A DNA stretch of 64,000 nt, from contig JASBUG010000041.1 in the NCBI GenBank assembly GCA_030148025.1, positions 1-64,000 of the forward strand. The letters are read 5' to 3'. Origin of the DNA: Flavobacteriaceae bacterium. GTDB lineage: Bacteria; Bacteroidota; Bacteroidia; Flavobacteriales; Flavobacteriaceae. The notes under the pieces were generated by a model. It did not search any database, was not told the DNA's origin, and saw only the letters and a program-made list of their open reading frames with translations. Shown one piece after another: positions 8,270 to 16,864 of the stretch (its first letter is position 1; every line of letters starts with the position of its first letter). The translations under genes were made by a program, and so were the position numbers.

Positions 8270-10252
8270 ATGAAAAAGACCATTATATCATATTTTGTAG
8301 CGTCATTATGGCTTTGCACAATTCACGCTCAAAATAGCCTTCAAAAAACCGCACCCGAGGCTACAACTATTGAAATGACATCAGAATTTAAAGATATTCC
8401 TTATTTGAAGGAAGCCTTTATCAATGCAACCCCAAGAGATAGAAAAGACGGTATTGCTGTTGGTCAATTAGGTGTCGATGGAGGTGACAAAGCAATGATA
8501 CTTAAATTAGCACAGGATATTGCTAATAACAAATACGGTAATTTTGACAGTTTTCTAATTGCTCATAAGGGCAAGCTTTTGTTTGAATCGTATTATTCAC
8601 GTGGTCGTGTCGATCTGCCTCATCCGCAAGCATCTGCTACCAAAGCTTATACAACTTTGGCGTTGGGTCGTGCCATCCAGTTAGGGTATTTAAGTATGAC
8701 CGATTTAGACAAGCCTCTAATTAGTTTTCTGAAAGACCTTAATACATCAAAGCTTGTAGAGGGTGTCGACAAAATCACCTTGCATCAGGCGCTTACAATG
8801 CGTTCTGGTATTCGCCTTAGTGAAAAGCAACGAGAAGACATCGATCAAAATTCAAGAAGAATAAAAGGGCAGAGGCATGTTCAGGCTTATCTTGAAAACA
8901 GTGCGCCAATTACTGAGGAATCTCAAAGCTTTAAATATCAATTCGATCCAATGTTGGTAATGCAAGCGCTTGATGCAGTGGTACCAGGAACAGCAAAAGA
9001 TTTTATTAAAACACAACTCCTTGACAAAATGGGTATTAGTAATTATCATTGGAGGACTGATGTTAATGGTCTACCAAGATCTGGGAATGGTTCAAGCATG
9101 ACATCTCGTGATATGATGAAGTGGGGCATTTTAACCATGAATAGAGGAAAATGGGAAGGTGAACAGCTTGTTCCGGCTGTATTTGTTGACAAAGCAATCA
9201 ATAGAATTGTGAAACACAGTACCGATGAAAATTTTGCTGACTATGATAATATCTCTAATACTGGTTACGGATATTACTGGTGGCAGTCAGATATGAAATG
9301 TGGCAATAAAAACTATTTCAGTACATCGGCTCGTGGTGGTAGTGGTCAAACAATTATTTTAGTAGAAGAGCTTGATTTGGTAGTTGTAACCACCACACAT
9401 CGCAAAGTTGACGATGTTATATCGATAACAGCTTCAAGAGTTTTGCCAGCATTTATTCAAAATAATTATCCACCAGTTGAAGATCGCTATTTAGGTCAAA
9501 AGCCACCTGGATTGGTTCCTGAGTTATTTGCTCCGGAAATTATCAAAAGTGAATTTAGAGAAGCAGAGGCAGCGTTTTCTCCTGATTTAAGAGAGTTTTA
9601 TTTTAGAAAAAGGGGAGGAGAATATAAAAGGAATACTTTATTTGTTATTCAATATAAAAACAATCGTTGGGTAGAGTCACAAGTGCCTCCCTATGCTGGA
9701 GAGCCCTTTGTATCACTCGATGGTAAGACTTTATATTTAGGAAATAAATATAGAGAACGTACAGCAACTGGTTGGTCTGAAGTAAAAGATCATGATCCTG
9801 TTTTCAAAGATATTCGTATGATGCGAGTTACCGTTTCATCTAAAGGAACTTATTATTTTGATGAAGCAAGTGAAGATGGTTTGCTTCGTTATTCAAAACT
9901 AATAACTGGTAAATTCGAAAAACATAAAGTATTACCTAAGGAAATTAATGCAGGTGAATGGATTGCCCACCCATATATTGCACCAGATGAGTCTTATATA
10001 ATATGGGATGCTGAGAGAGTAGAGGGCCAAGGTGATAATGATTTGTATATTAGTTTTCGACAAAAAGATGGCTCATGGGGAAATGCCATTAATTTAGGAG
10101 ATAAGATAAATACTGAACATGCTGAAGCCTACGGTAGTATAACTCCCGATGGTAAGTATTTTTTCTTTCACAGATCATATGGAGGTGATAAAGCTGATAT
10201 CTATTGGGTAGATGCTAAAGTAGTAATTGAAGATTTAAGAGCTAAGCAATAA
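8270..10252 (+). CDS. Secreted beta-lactamase-like serine hydrolase with PD40-type C-terminal domain
   Basis: The 660-residue precursor has a signal peptide (ending TIHAQ). A class C beta-lactamase-like domain follows, with SATK (Ser122-Lys125) and a GGSGQ box. The second motif reads YQF where the upstream paralogue has YGN, so the usual Asn of the Y-x-N triad is missing. From about residue 410 the protein switches to a PD40/WD40-like beta-propeller region (AFSPDLREFYF, VSLDGKTLYLG, ITPDGKYFFF). The N-terminal domain is a tandem copy of the C-terminal half of the preceding gene, so the two share a hydrolase module joined to different accessory domains. Both appear to be in one operon. Confidence 0.85.
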   Translation: MKKTIISYFVASLWLCTIHAQNSLQKTAPEATTIEMTSEFKDIPYLKEAFINATPRDRKDGIAVGQLGVDGGDKAMILKLAQDIANNKYGNFDSFLIAHKGKLLFESYYSRGRVDLPHPQASATKAYTTLALGRAIQLGYLSMTDLDKPLISFLKDLNTSKLVEGVDKITLHQALTMRSGIRLSEKQREDIDQNSRRIKGQRHVQAYLENSAPITEESQSFKYQFDPMLVMQALDAVVPGTAKDFIKTQLLDKMGISNYHWRTDVNGLPRSGNGSSMTSRDMMKWGILTMNRGKWEGEQLVPAVFVDKAINRIVKHSTDENFADYDNISNTGYGYYWWQSDMKCGNKNYFSTSARGGSGQTIILVEELDLVVVTTTHRKVDDVISITASRVLPAFIQNNYPPVEDRYLGQKPPGLVPELFAPEIIKSEFREAEAAFSPDLREFYFRKRGGEYKRNTLFVIQYKNNRWVESQVPPYAGEPFVSLDGKTLYLGNKYRERTATGWSEVKDHDPVFKDIRMMRVTVSSKGTYYFDEASEDGLLRYSKLITGKFEKHKVLPKEINAGEWIAHPYIAPDESYIIWDAERVEGQGDNDLYISFRQKDGSWGNAINLGDKINTEHAEAYGSITPDGKYFFFHRSYGGDKADIYWVDAKVVIEDLRAKQ

Positions 10253-10267
10253 TGCTAGCTCTTAAAT
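10233..10267 (+). terminator. Terminator hairpin spanning the stop codon
   Basis: Bases 10233-10244 and 10256-10267 form a perfect 12-bp stem (ATTTAAGAGCTA with TAGCTCTTAAAT), followed by TTTG. The stem begins inside the last codons of the hydrolase gene. It ends between the two convergent genes and may serve both directions. Confidence 0.7.
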
Positions 10268-10290
10268 TTTGTAAGAGTAACTACTAGAAC

Positions 10291-12027
10291 TTAATCTTCT
10301 CTGCTAATAAGTTCAAAAGCATATTCTTTAACAGTATCTACTTTATTTAAATAGTCGTCTATATTCTGAATAATTTTATGGTCTGGTAAAATACCTTTTT
10401 CATCTGGAAGGGTAGTAGCTGCTAATTTTGAAGTTGCATTAGCAACATAATACACCAGTTTGGTATTAGCAAGCCTTAAAATAGTTTGTCCAGCTGTACA
10501 AAACTGATTAGAACCCAATTCTTCACCTATGATAGTTCCTAAATTCATTTCCTTTGCCAATGCCATAAAATGACCAGTTGTTGATTTTCCTTGTCCATCA
10601 ATCAAAAAGAAGAGCTTACCATTAAATCCGTTCTTAAATGGCTGTTGCATGCCATAGCCTTTTGAGTTATCAGTTTTTGAAAAATAAGCAAAAGGTTGTT
10701 TAGCAAGATATTTTAAAAGATGAATACTTGATTCTGGAGAACCACCACCATTAAAACGTACATCGATAATTAAATTTTTGATGTGCTTTTCTTTGATGTT
10801 CTTAAAACTTTCATCTACAAATTGTTCGAATTCATCAAGGTTATTCCATGGATAATAATTAAAAGAAGAGATGGTCATAATAGCAGTATTTTCATCCTCT
10901 TTTATTTCTAAGCAAAGATCTTTACCACAAAACGGAATGGAACTGTCCATATATGGAGTTCTTATGCGATTTGCACTATTTAGTTTAATAGGAGATTGTT
11001 TTCCTTTAATTTTAACCGAATAGTTTTCTGGAAAGTTAAGCGCATAAGGTATAATGATAGTTGACCACATATTAAACTCTTGATACTTTGAAGTTTCTAC
11101 ATGACCTTGCGATTGTAAATGCTTAAAAGCACCTGTAATAAGTTGTGACGTAGGAACATTATTAATAGCTGTAATTTCATCTTTTACAGCCACTTTTTCA
11201 CTATTGGAATACGCATCAATCACATACAGTTTGTTCTCTATGAGTCTTGTTTGCAACGGAAAAACTAAATTATCTGGTAACATGTCTTTTTCATAAAAAA
11301 AGCTCCCCATTGATGTATGCGAACAATTAGTATTGGCAATAATTTCGCTACAATGCCATGCAAATTCAGCAAACGTTGTATTGTTAGTTATGAGCGATTT
11401 TTTAGCTTCAATGGTTTCCCAAAAATCTTTTTCGGAAATAAATTTCAAAGCATTAGGATGTACTTCTACTAACTTATCACCTAATTGCTGAAAATCTTCA
11501 ATATAGTCCTGTTTAGTATAAACTTTATCAAACTTCTCTTTAGGCGTAATCGATTTTATATGTGGATTTTTTATACGTTCAATTTGATCTTCTGCGTTAA
11601 AATTATCTGGATTTAACTTTAAAGATATTTGGTAATTCTTCAAGGATAATACTGAATCACCTACGGCTAAATAAGCTTCACCTAAACTATCGTATGGATT
11701 TGATGAGTTTGGAAATTCATCTACAATCAATTTAAAAATCTCTAAAGCGTCGTTTAATTGATTGTTCCAGAGATGCCTATAACCATACATGGTCATTTCA
11801 TCTTCATTTTCAAAATTGTAAGCTGCTGGGTTTTCTTTTTTTAATTTGCGATATAATGCTATACGTTCTGAAATGGGTAAATGTTCTTGTTCTTGAAGCG
11901 TTTGTGCTATAGATTTTTTTGAAGCACGTACATGTGAATCTTCTGTTTGTTTTTCAATTCTATTTGTTGTGTTACATGATATAGATAGTATTAATGCAAT
12001 AAGTAAAAGGCGTGTTTTTATGTTCAT
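10291..12027 (-). CDS. S41-family peptidase-like lipoprotein with TPR region
   Basis: The 578-residue precursor has a lipoprotein signal (SISC, Cys18), then a TPR-like region (about 85-165, including NPYDSLGEAYLAVGDSVLSL). A PDZ-like segment follows (VAVKDEITAINNVPTS), then a C-terminal S41/tail-specific protease domain with IDVRFNGGG and the nucleophile region IDGQGKSTTGHF. The family comprises periplasmic or surface serine peptidases related to C-terminal processing proteases and tricorn. The catalytic Ser is probably that of GKSTTG, judged by position only. It is monocistronic, convergent with the hydrolase pair. Its upstream region carries a phased direct-repeat array at 12070-12108. Confidence 0.82.
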   Translation of the reverse strand: MNIKTRLLLIALILSISCNTTNRIEKQTEDSHVRASKKSIAQTLQEQEHLPISERIALYRKLKKENPAAYNFENEDEMTMYGYRHLWNNQLNDALEIFKLIVDEFPNSSNPYDSLGEAYLAVGDSVLSLKNYQISLKLNPDNFNAEDQIERIKNPHIKSITPKEKFDKVYTKQDYIEDFQQLGDKLVEVHPNALKFISEKDFWETIEAKKSLITNNTTFAEFAWHCSEIIANTNCSHTSMGSFFYEKDMLPDNLVFPLQTRLIENKLYVIDAYSNSEKVAVKDEITAINNVPTSQLITGAFKHLQSQGHVETSKYQEFNMWSTIIIPYALNFPENYSVKIKGKQSPIKLNSANRIRTPYMDSSIPFCGKDLCLEIKEDENTAIMTISSFNYYPWNNLDEFEQFVDESFKNIKEKHIKNLIIDVRFNGGGSPESSIHLLKYLAKQPFAYFSKTDNSKGYGMQQPFKNGFNGKLFFLIDGQGKSTTGHFMALAKEMNLGTIIGEELGSNQFCTAGQTILRLANTKLVYYVANATSKLAATTLPDEKGILPDHKIIQNIDDYLNKVDTVKEYAFELISRED

Positions 12028-12585
12028 TAGCTTTTTTTCAATAAAACTATGAGCTTATTACTTACAAATTGTCAAAAAAGTGTCAAAAGACTGTAAATGA
12101 TTGTAAAAATCACTGAATAAACGCTTATAGACGCTACGACGATAGGAGAGTAGTGGAATGTGTATGCAATGGGATTATATAAAAATATTTGATTCAAACA
12201 GAATGATTAATCTTTAAAGTTCTTTACATGAGCTTTAATGAATTAGATAGATGTATTTTATACTAAAGTTGGTAAACTTATAAAAAAAGGTATTCCATAA
12301 GACCAATTAGTAAAAACGTATGCTACAAGAAGAAGTTTTTGAACAAACCTGAAATAGAGGCAGGATCATTAATCAACATACTTCAATCACATCATTTATT
12401 ACATAGATAAAACAACTTGTTACATTTAGACGTGAAATTTCATTTGTATTCACTTTCTTACATAACAAAAGGATTCCTACATCAAAAGTAAGAGCTAAAA
12501 ACCTTAAATAAACAAGTTATAAAGTGCCATTCGTAACTGTTTTGTTAGATATAAATAGAATGGCGTAATCTAAAACTTAAAAAAT
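12028..12585. other. 558-base intergenic region upstream of the secreted-peptide genes
   Basis: No convincing gene is present; the longest ATG frame I found is 19 codons (at 12159). The left end must hold the promoter of the S41 peptidase (minus strand) and contains the direct repeats at 12070-12108. The right end must hold the promoter and 5' leader of the two 74-residue peptide genes. I could not identify a clear TAnnTTTG box there. Confidence 0.6.
12070..12108. promoter_or_regulatory. Helically phased TGT(C/A)AAA direct repeats
   Basis: TGTCAAAA at 12070 and 12081 is followed by TGTAAA at 12092 and 12102. The spacing is 11, 11 and 10 bases, about one helical turn each. They lie 43-81 bases upstream of the S41 peptidase start codon, where an activator or repressor could act. 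Direct-repeat sites on this spacing are typical of regulators such as the LytTR type, but no regulator is shown to bind here. Confidence 0.45.
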
Positions 12586-12810
12586 ATGAAAACAAAGTTT
12601 AAATTATTTTTGACATTATGTCTTATGACAACTTTTGCATTCACTCAATATCCTAACTGTGCACATTGGGGCTATTGGGCTGCTTCACAAGAGGAAAGTT
12701 ATTATGGTACAATGGATTTAAGAGCATTTAATGATGCCGTTGGATGGTATCAAAGTGCATGTGAAGCTGCTGGTGGAAGTCAATATATGGTAGATCCAGT
12801 ATTCATGTAA
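12586..12810 (+). CDS. Secreted two-cysteine 74-residue peptide, copy 1
   Basis: The 74-residue precursor has a Sec-type signal peptide of about 20 residues (MKTKFKLFLTLCLMTTFAFT). The mature peptide has about 54 residues beginning QYPNC. It has exactly two cysteines (mature positions 5 and 39), aromatic-rich patches (WGYWAA, GWYQ), and a C-terminus CEAAGG..M.DPVF. It aligns without gaps to the next gene, with 26 of 54 mature residues identical. I recognise no family. A single disulfide in the periplasm or outside the cell is likely. It opens a plus-strand cluster followed by the GLPGLI and beta-barrel genes, so it may be a ligand, subunit or substrate of that pair. Confidence 0.82.
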   Translation: MKTKFKLFLTLCLMTTFAFTQYPNCAHWGYWAASQEESYYGTMDLRAFNDAVGWYQSACEAAGGSQYMVDPVFM

Positions 12811-12827
12811 TTGTTAACTTAAAAAAA

Positions 12828-13052
12828 ATGAAAAACAAATTTGGAATTTTATTGATTGTTTTATTTTTTTCTGGTACTGCATTTGCACAATATCAAAGTT
12901 GTGCATCGTGGGGAGCAGGAGCAGCAGAAGCAGAATCACAACACTATGGAATAACTGACGGAGCAGAAATAGTGGGAATATGGATGTGGTATGAAGCTCA
13001 ATGTGAAGCTGCAGGAGGAACTCAAAATATGTTAGATCCCGTATTTCTATAA
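12828..13052 (+). CDS. Secreted two-cysteine 74-residue peptide, copy 2
   Basis: This is a tandem paralogue, 17 bases after copy 1 and of identical length. The signal peptide (MKNKFGILLIVLFFSGTAFA) is followed by QYQSCASWG. Conserved positions include QY..CA.WG, AA..E...YG..D, WY...CEAAGG.Q.M and the final DPVF. Mature residues 22-33 are almost wholly different between the copies (only Asp24 shared), so a variable middle segment sits between conserved ends. This pattern suggests a common scaffold with a diverged recognition loop. Function is unknown. A strong hairpin lies between this gene and the GLPGLI gene and could separate peptide expression levels from those of the downstream genes. Confidence 0.82.
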   Translation: MKNKFGILLIVLFFSGTAFAQYQSCASWGAGAAEAESQHYGITDGAEIVGIWMWYEAQCEAAGGTQNMLDPVFL

Positions 13053-13060
13053 ACAGGTAT

Positions 13061-13097
13061 GAAGAAACTATATGTGGATGCAGAATGTAGTTTCTTC
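13061..13097 (+). terminator. Hairpin after the peptide genes (attenuator-like, no U-tract)
   Basis: Bases 13061-13073 pair with 13085-13097 (13 pairs, one G-U) around an 11-base loop. The 3' side is followed by TTAATGCAATT rather than a run of T. It may be a partial terminator or an mRNA 3'-end stabiliser that gives the peptide genes more transcript than the downstream genes. Confidence 0.55.
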
Positions 13098-13116
13098 TTA
13101 ATGCAATTAAATTATT

Positions 13117-13884
13117 ATGAGAAGATACTTAATCTTAATTTTAAACTTATTCTTTGTATATAATTTATATACTCAAGAAAAGAAATCATATAAAACAATT
13201 GAAGTTACTTATACTAAAGCGTATAAGAATTGGAAGGACACAACAAGTAATGCTCCGAAACTTATGAAGAACATGGAGTATCAATTACTCATGAATAATA
13301 ATGAAGCGAGGTTTGAGTATATAAAAAGTATGTCTATTGACGGAGATAATACCAATGATAGATTCATTGGGTATGGAGGAGGAGCTGGTGTATATTATAA
13401 AAACCTTATGGAGAAAAAATATCAGGTTCAGATAGAGAGTGCAGATAATGAGGTCTTATATTTGGTTCAAGAAGATTGGAATAAGTATGACTGGACACTA
13501 CATAAACAGAGTAAAGAGATTATGGGCTACGCTTGTTTTAAAGCTACCACTCAATATAGTTTTTTTAGTGCGTTTAAAAATAAAAATGTCACCTTAGATA
13601 TTACGGTTTGGTATACTCCTTCTATTCCAACTCCTTTTGGTCCTGCTGGATACGATGGGTTGCCTGGTCTCGTGTTGGAATCGCATCAAGCTAGTTTTTA
13701 CCTGATTGCTACTGATATAAAATTTCATGATAAATCACTCTCTATTAATCGCCCGAAAAAAGGCTTAAAACTCTCTCGAGAAGAATATTATGGTCATTTG
13801 TTTAAAAGACAATTAGATGGGTCTGGCATGACTCAAAAGGAATGGAATAAAATGGTAGAAGAAATGAAAAAGAAAAAGCAATGA
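13117..13884 (+). CDS. GLPGLI family protein
   Basis: The 255-residue precursor has a signal peptide of about 20 residues (ending YNLYTQ) and the diagnostic motif of the family in GYDGLPGLVLE (about 190-200). The region before it (VWYTPSIPTPFGPAGYDG) is also typical. GLPGLI proteins (TIGR01200) are envelope proteins of Bacteroidota whose biochemical role is not known. They are frequently encoded next to outer-membrane barrel proteins, as here. The gene follows the two secreted peptide genes by about 65 bases and precedes the barrel gene by 3 bases, so the last two are surely co-transcribed. Confidence 0.92.
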   Translation: MRRYLILILNLFFVYNLYTQEKKSYKTIEVTYTKAYKNWKDTTSNAPKLMKNMEYQLLMNNNEARFEYIKSMSIDGDNTNDRFIGYGGGAGVYYKNLMEKKYQVQIESADNEVLYLVQEDWNKYDWTLHKQSKEIMGYACFKATTQYSFFSAFKNKNVTLDITVWYTPSIPTPFGPAGYDGLPGLVLESHQASFYLIATDIKFHDKSLSINRPKKGLKLSREEYYGHLFKRQLDGSGMTQKEWNKMVEEMKKKKQ

Positions 13885-13887
13885 TAG

Positions 13888-16548
13888 ATGGTAAAGTTTT
13901 TCTTGTTATGTGTTTTGGTCATAAATGGTTGTTTTGCTCAACAAATAGCTTTAAAAGGAAAGATTTCTAATAACACTCAAACTGCACTTGCTTTTGCCAA
14001 TCTTATTGCCGATCCCATTAATGATGCTTCATTAGCTTTTGCGATTTCAGACGAAAATGGCTTTTATGATTTAACACTAGAAAAAGGACAAGCTTACCGC
14101 ATTACAGTTAGTTATTTAGGTTATACTCCACAAACTTTTGAAATTACCGCAGAAAAAAACACAACAAAAGATTTTGTATTACAAGAAAGTTCTGAACAAC
14201 TTGGTGAAGTAAACATAACTTACACGTCCCCAATAGTTGTAAAAAAAGATACCATAACTTACCGAACCGATGTCTTTACTACGGGGGAAGAACGAAAACT
14301 TAGAGATGTACTAAAAAAATTACCTGCGGTAGAAGTTGACCGAGAAGGTAACGTAACTGTACAAGGGAAAAAGGTGACTAAAGTCTTGGTAGAGGATAAA
14401 GAGTTTTTTACAGGTGATAGTAAACTTGCTATTAACAACATACCAGCCGATGCTGTTGATAAAGTGCAGGTGTTGGATTACTACAACGAAGTTGGTTTTT
14501 TAAAAGGTTTAGAAGATAGTGAGAGTTTGGCAATGAATATTAAACTGAAGGAAGACAAAAAACGTTTTGTGTTTGGTGATATTGAAACTGGAGGTGGTGC
14601 TAAGGAACGCTACTTTGTACATCCATCGCTCTACTACTACAGCCCTGAAACCAGTGTTAATGCCATTGGCGATTTTAATAACTTCGGGGCAAAATCGTTT
14701 ACCGTCAGAGATTATTTAGAGTTCGAGGGAGGTAGAAACAAATTATTGAATGATGCTAAAGGCTACTTTTCACTCTTTAATGATGATTTTACACAATTTT
14801 TGGGAAATCAAAATTTCACATCAAGTATTAATCAATTTGGTGCGATAAATCTCAACCAATACATAAATGCAACTACCGACCTTTCAACCTATGCAATATG
14901 GTCGCACCTAGAAAACGAAACACTTATAGAAACCCTTAACGATTACCTCGCCAGTGGCAATCTCATTGAAAACCGTATCAACACGGGGAAACAACAAAGC
15001 AGTTTTGGTATAGGGAAACTCACCCTTACACTAAAACCTAATAACGATACCAATATTACGATTGGAAGCTACGTAAAGGCATCACGTAACCGCTCTGAAA
15101 ACAATATATCAAGCGTTACGAATGAAAGTGACAATACTATTAATACCACCATTGATGCTGACAAAGTTTCAGTAAAACAAGATATTCAGTGGCACAAACA
15201 ATTTAGCAAAATACATACAACAAGTTCTGTTCTCAATTACCATTACCAAAGGACAACGCCTAATACCAACTGGCTAGCAGATCAAACCATCCTACAAGGC
15301 TTATTTCCTGTTATTGATGAAGATACTTATAACATCTTTAAAGACAAGGAAACCAAATCACATAATTTTGATTTTGTGTTAAAACACTACTGGGTACTTA
15401 ATCGTTTTAACCACATCTATTTTACTGTGGGTACGCAATTAGCCTTTGACGATTACCTTACCAATGAATTTCAACAATTAGAAGATGGTTCGGAAAATGA
15501 TTTATTAACGGCAGATTTTGGCAACAACACAGAGTTAAACTTCAACAATAATTTTTTAGGTGTTCACTACAAGGTGCAAAAGGGTAAGGTAATCTTTAAG
15601 CCAGGACTTTTTTACCATTACTACCATTGGAACCTTACTCAGTTTAACGAACGAAAGAGCAACAACAAAGGCGTTTGGTTACCTGAGTTTAATACAGACA
15701 TTGAATTTAATAACTCTAAAAAGTTGAATTTTAAGTATAACCTAAAAGTGCGGTTTCCTAATATTTCACTATTTGCTGACCGTTTTACCCTATTGAACTT
15801 CAACAGTATCTATAAAGGTAATCGTAACTTAGAAAACGAACGGTACCACCATTTACAATTACGTTACTATCGTTTCAGTTTTTTTAAAGACATTTCATAT
15901 AACATGAGTGCCAGTTATAGGTTTAAAGAAGATAATTTTAAAAACACTACAACTATACAAGGTATTGATTTTGTTTCATCGCCTGTGTTGTCTGACTTTG
16001 AAGATAAGGTATGGAACTTTAGTGGTAGTTTCAGAAAAGGGTTTGGGAAATTAAAATTTTCGGTCAATGGAAATGTAACTTTTGCTGATTATGAAAAACC
16101 CATCAACTCTGAAATTATAGCTAATGCATCAAATAGTTACTCTTTTGGCGGTGGTATGGAAACTCGATTTGATGATTTTCCAAACCTTGAATTAAACTAT
16201 ACAAAGTCAATTAATACTTATAAAAGTATTAGCAATTCAGAATTTCACACTGATGTGTTTTCTGTGTATTTAGAATACGATTTCTTAAAGGATTTTATTT
16301 TAAAGGTAGATTATCAATTCGAAAACTATGAGAGTAAGTCTTTTGACACTTCAAGTACCTTTGATATTGCAAACACATCGTTATTTTATCAAAAAGAGGA
16401 TAGCTCTTGGGGATTTGAGGTATCTGCAAATAACATTTTTGACATTGGGTTTAGGCAGCGTAGTTCATTTTCAAGCATATTAGTCTCTGATGAACGTACC
16501 TTTATTTTACCAAGAATTATAATGTTCAAAATATCTTACAAATTGTGA
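13888..16548 (+). CDS. TonB-receptor-like outer-membrane beta-barrel with carboxypeptidase-regulatory domain
   Basis: The 886-residue precursor has a signal peptide (ending NGCFAQ) and a carboxypeptidase-regulatory-like beta-sandwich (about 20-100, IALKGKISNNTQTALAFANL). A plug-like segment follows (about 115-225, with VLKKLPAVEVDREGNVTVQG). The rest is a long barrel region rich in alternating aromatic strands, ending MFKISYKL. It resembles the outer-membrane barrels that accompany GLPGLI proteins and are related to TonB-dependent receptors. No TonB box is obvious. The start ATG lies 3 bases after the GLPGLI stop. It is probably the outer-membrane partner for the GLPGLI protein and perhaps for the two small peptides. 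Confidence 0.85.
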   Translation: MVKFFLLCVLVINGCFAQQIALKGKISNNTQTALAFANLIADPINDASLAFAISDENGFYDLTLEKGQAYRITVSYLGYTPQTFEITAEKNTTKDFVLQESSEQLGEVNITYTSPIVVKKDTITYRTDVFTTGEERKLRDVLKKLPAVEVDREGNVTVQGKKVTKVLVEDKEFFTGDSKLAINNIPADAVDKVQVLDYYNEVGFLKGLEDSESLAMNIKLKEDKKRFVFGDIETGGGAKERYFVHPSLYYYSPETSVNAIGDFNNFGAKSFTVRDYLEFEGGRNKLLNDAKGYFSLFNDDFTQFLGNQNFTSSINQFGAINLNQYINATTDLSTYAIWSHLENETLIETLNDYLASGNLIENRINTGKQQSSFGIGKLTLTLKPNNDTNITIGSYVKASRNRSENNISSVTNESDNTINTTIDADKVSVKQDIQWHKQFSKIHTTSSVLNYHYQRTTPNTNWLADQTILQGLFPVIDEDTYNIFKDKETKSHNFDFVLKHYWVLNRFNHIYFTVGTQLAFDDYLTNEFQQLEDGSENDLLTADFGNNTELNFNNNFLGVHYKVQKGKVIFKPGLFYHYYHWNLTQFNERKSNNKGVWLPEFNTDIEFNNSKKLNFKYNLKVRFPNISLFADRFTLLNFNSIYKGNRNLENERYHHLQLRYYRFSFFKDISYNMSASYRFKEDNFKNTTTIQGIDFVSSPVLSDFEDKVWNFSGSFRKGFGKLKFSVNGNVTFADYEKPINSEIIANASNSYSFGGGMETRFDDFPNLELNYTKSINTYKSISNSEFHTDVFSVYLEYDFLKDFILKVDYQFENYESKSFDTSSTFDIANTSLFYQKEDSSWGFEVSANNIFDIGFRQRSSFSSILVSDERTFILPRIIMFKISYKL

Positions 16549-16864
16549 TACTTAGAATACGATGATCTTTCATAAATAATACCTTTTTACATAACGACAA
16601 ATTATAGTACAACAAGACGAAATTTTCAATTTATAACGAAACCAAAAAGCCAAATGTTTAGTGACCCCCAGACAAAAGTTTCTTTCTGTGTACTAAATAT
16701 TCTGGGGTATTTTACATAGTATAGAATTATAGCTATCATTTTATGGTATAGACACATTATCATTGAATGCAAACTTTTTGTTTTAATATTGAATCATCCA
16801 CTGGATAATCCAATATTAAAAATGTACTATAATTTATATTATGTCAAATAAGATATTTTATTAA
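16549..16864. other. 316-base intergenic region between convergent genes
   Basis: No gene is visible. It holds two inverted repeats. The first pairs 16666-16672 with 16701-16707 (CCCCAGA/TCTGGGG, 28-base loop). The second is the longer hairpin at 16781-16821. Neither has a clear U-tract, so termination for the beta-barrel gene and the methyltransferase gene is not certain. Confidence 0.6.
16781..16821. repeat. Long inverted repeat downstream of the methyltransferase
   Basis: TTTTAATATTG (16781-16791) and CAATATTAAAA (16811-16821) are perfect 11-base arms. The 19 bases between them can form another inner stem (ATCC with GGAT). It could act as a bidirectional terminator or be a remnant of a small mobile palindrome. 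Confidence 0.5.

Noticed and set aside
12159-12218. 19-codon frame in the region before the secreted peptide genes
   Set aside because: Too short, no recognisable signal sequence and no similarity to neighbouring peptides.
16666-16707. CCCCAGA/TCTGGGG pairing as an insertion sequence end
   Set aside because: Only seven bases pair over a 28-base loop, with no transposase or target duplication nearby.
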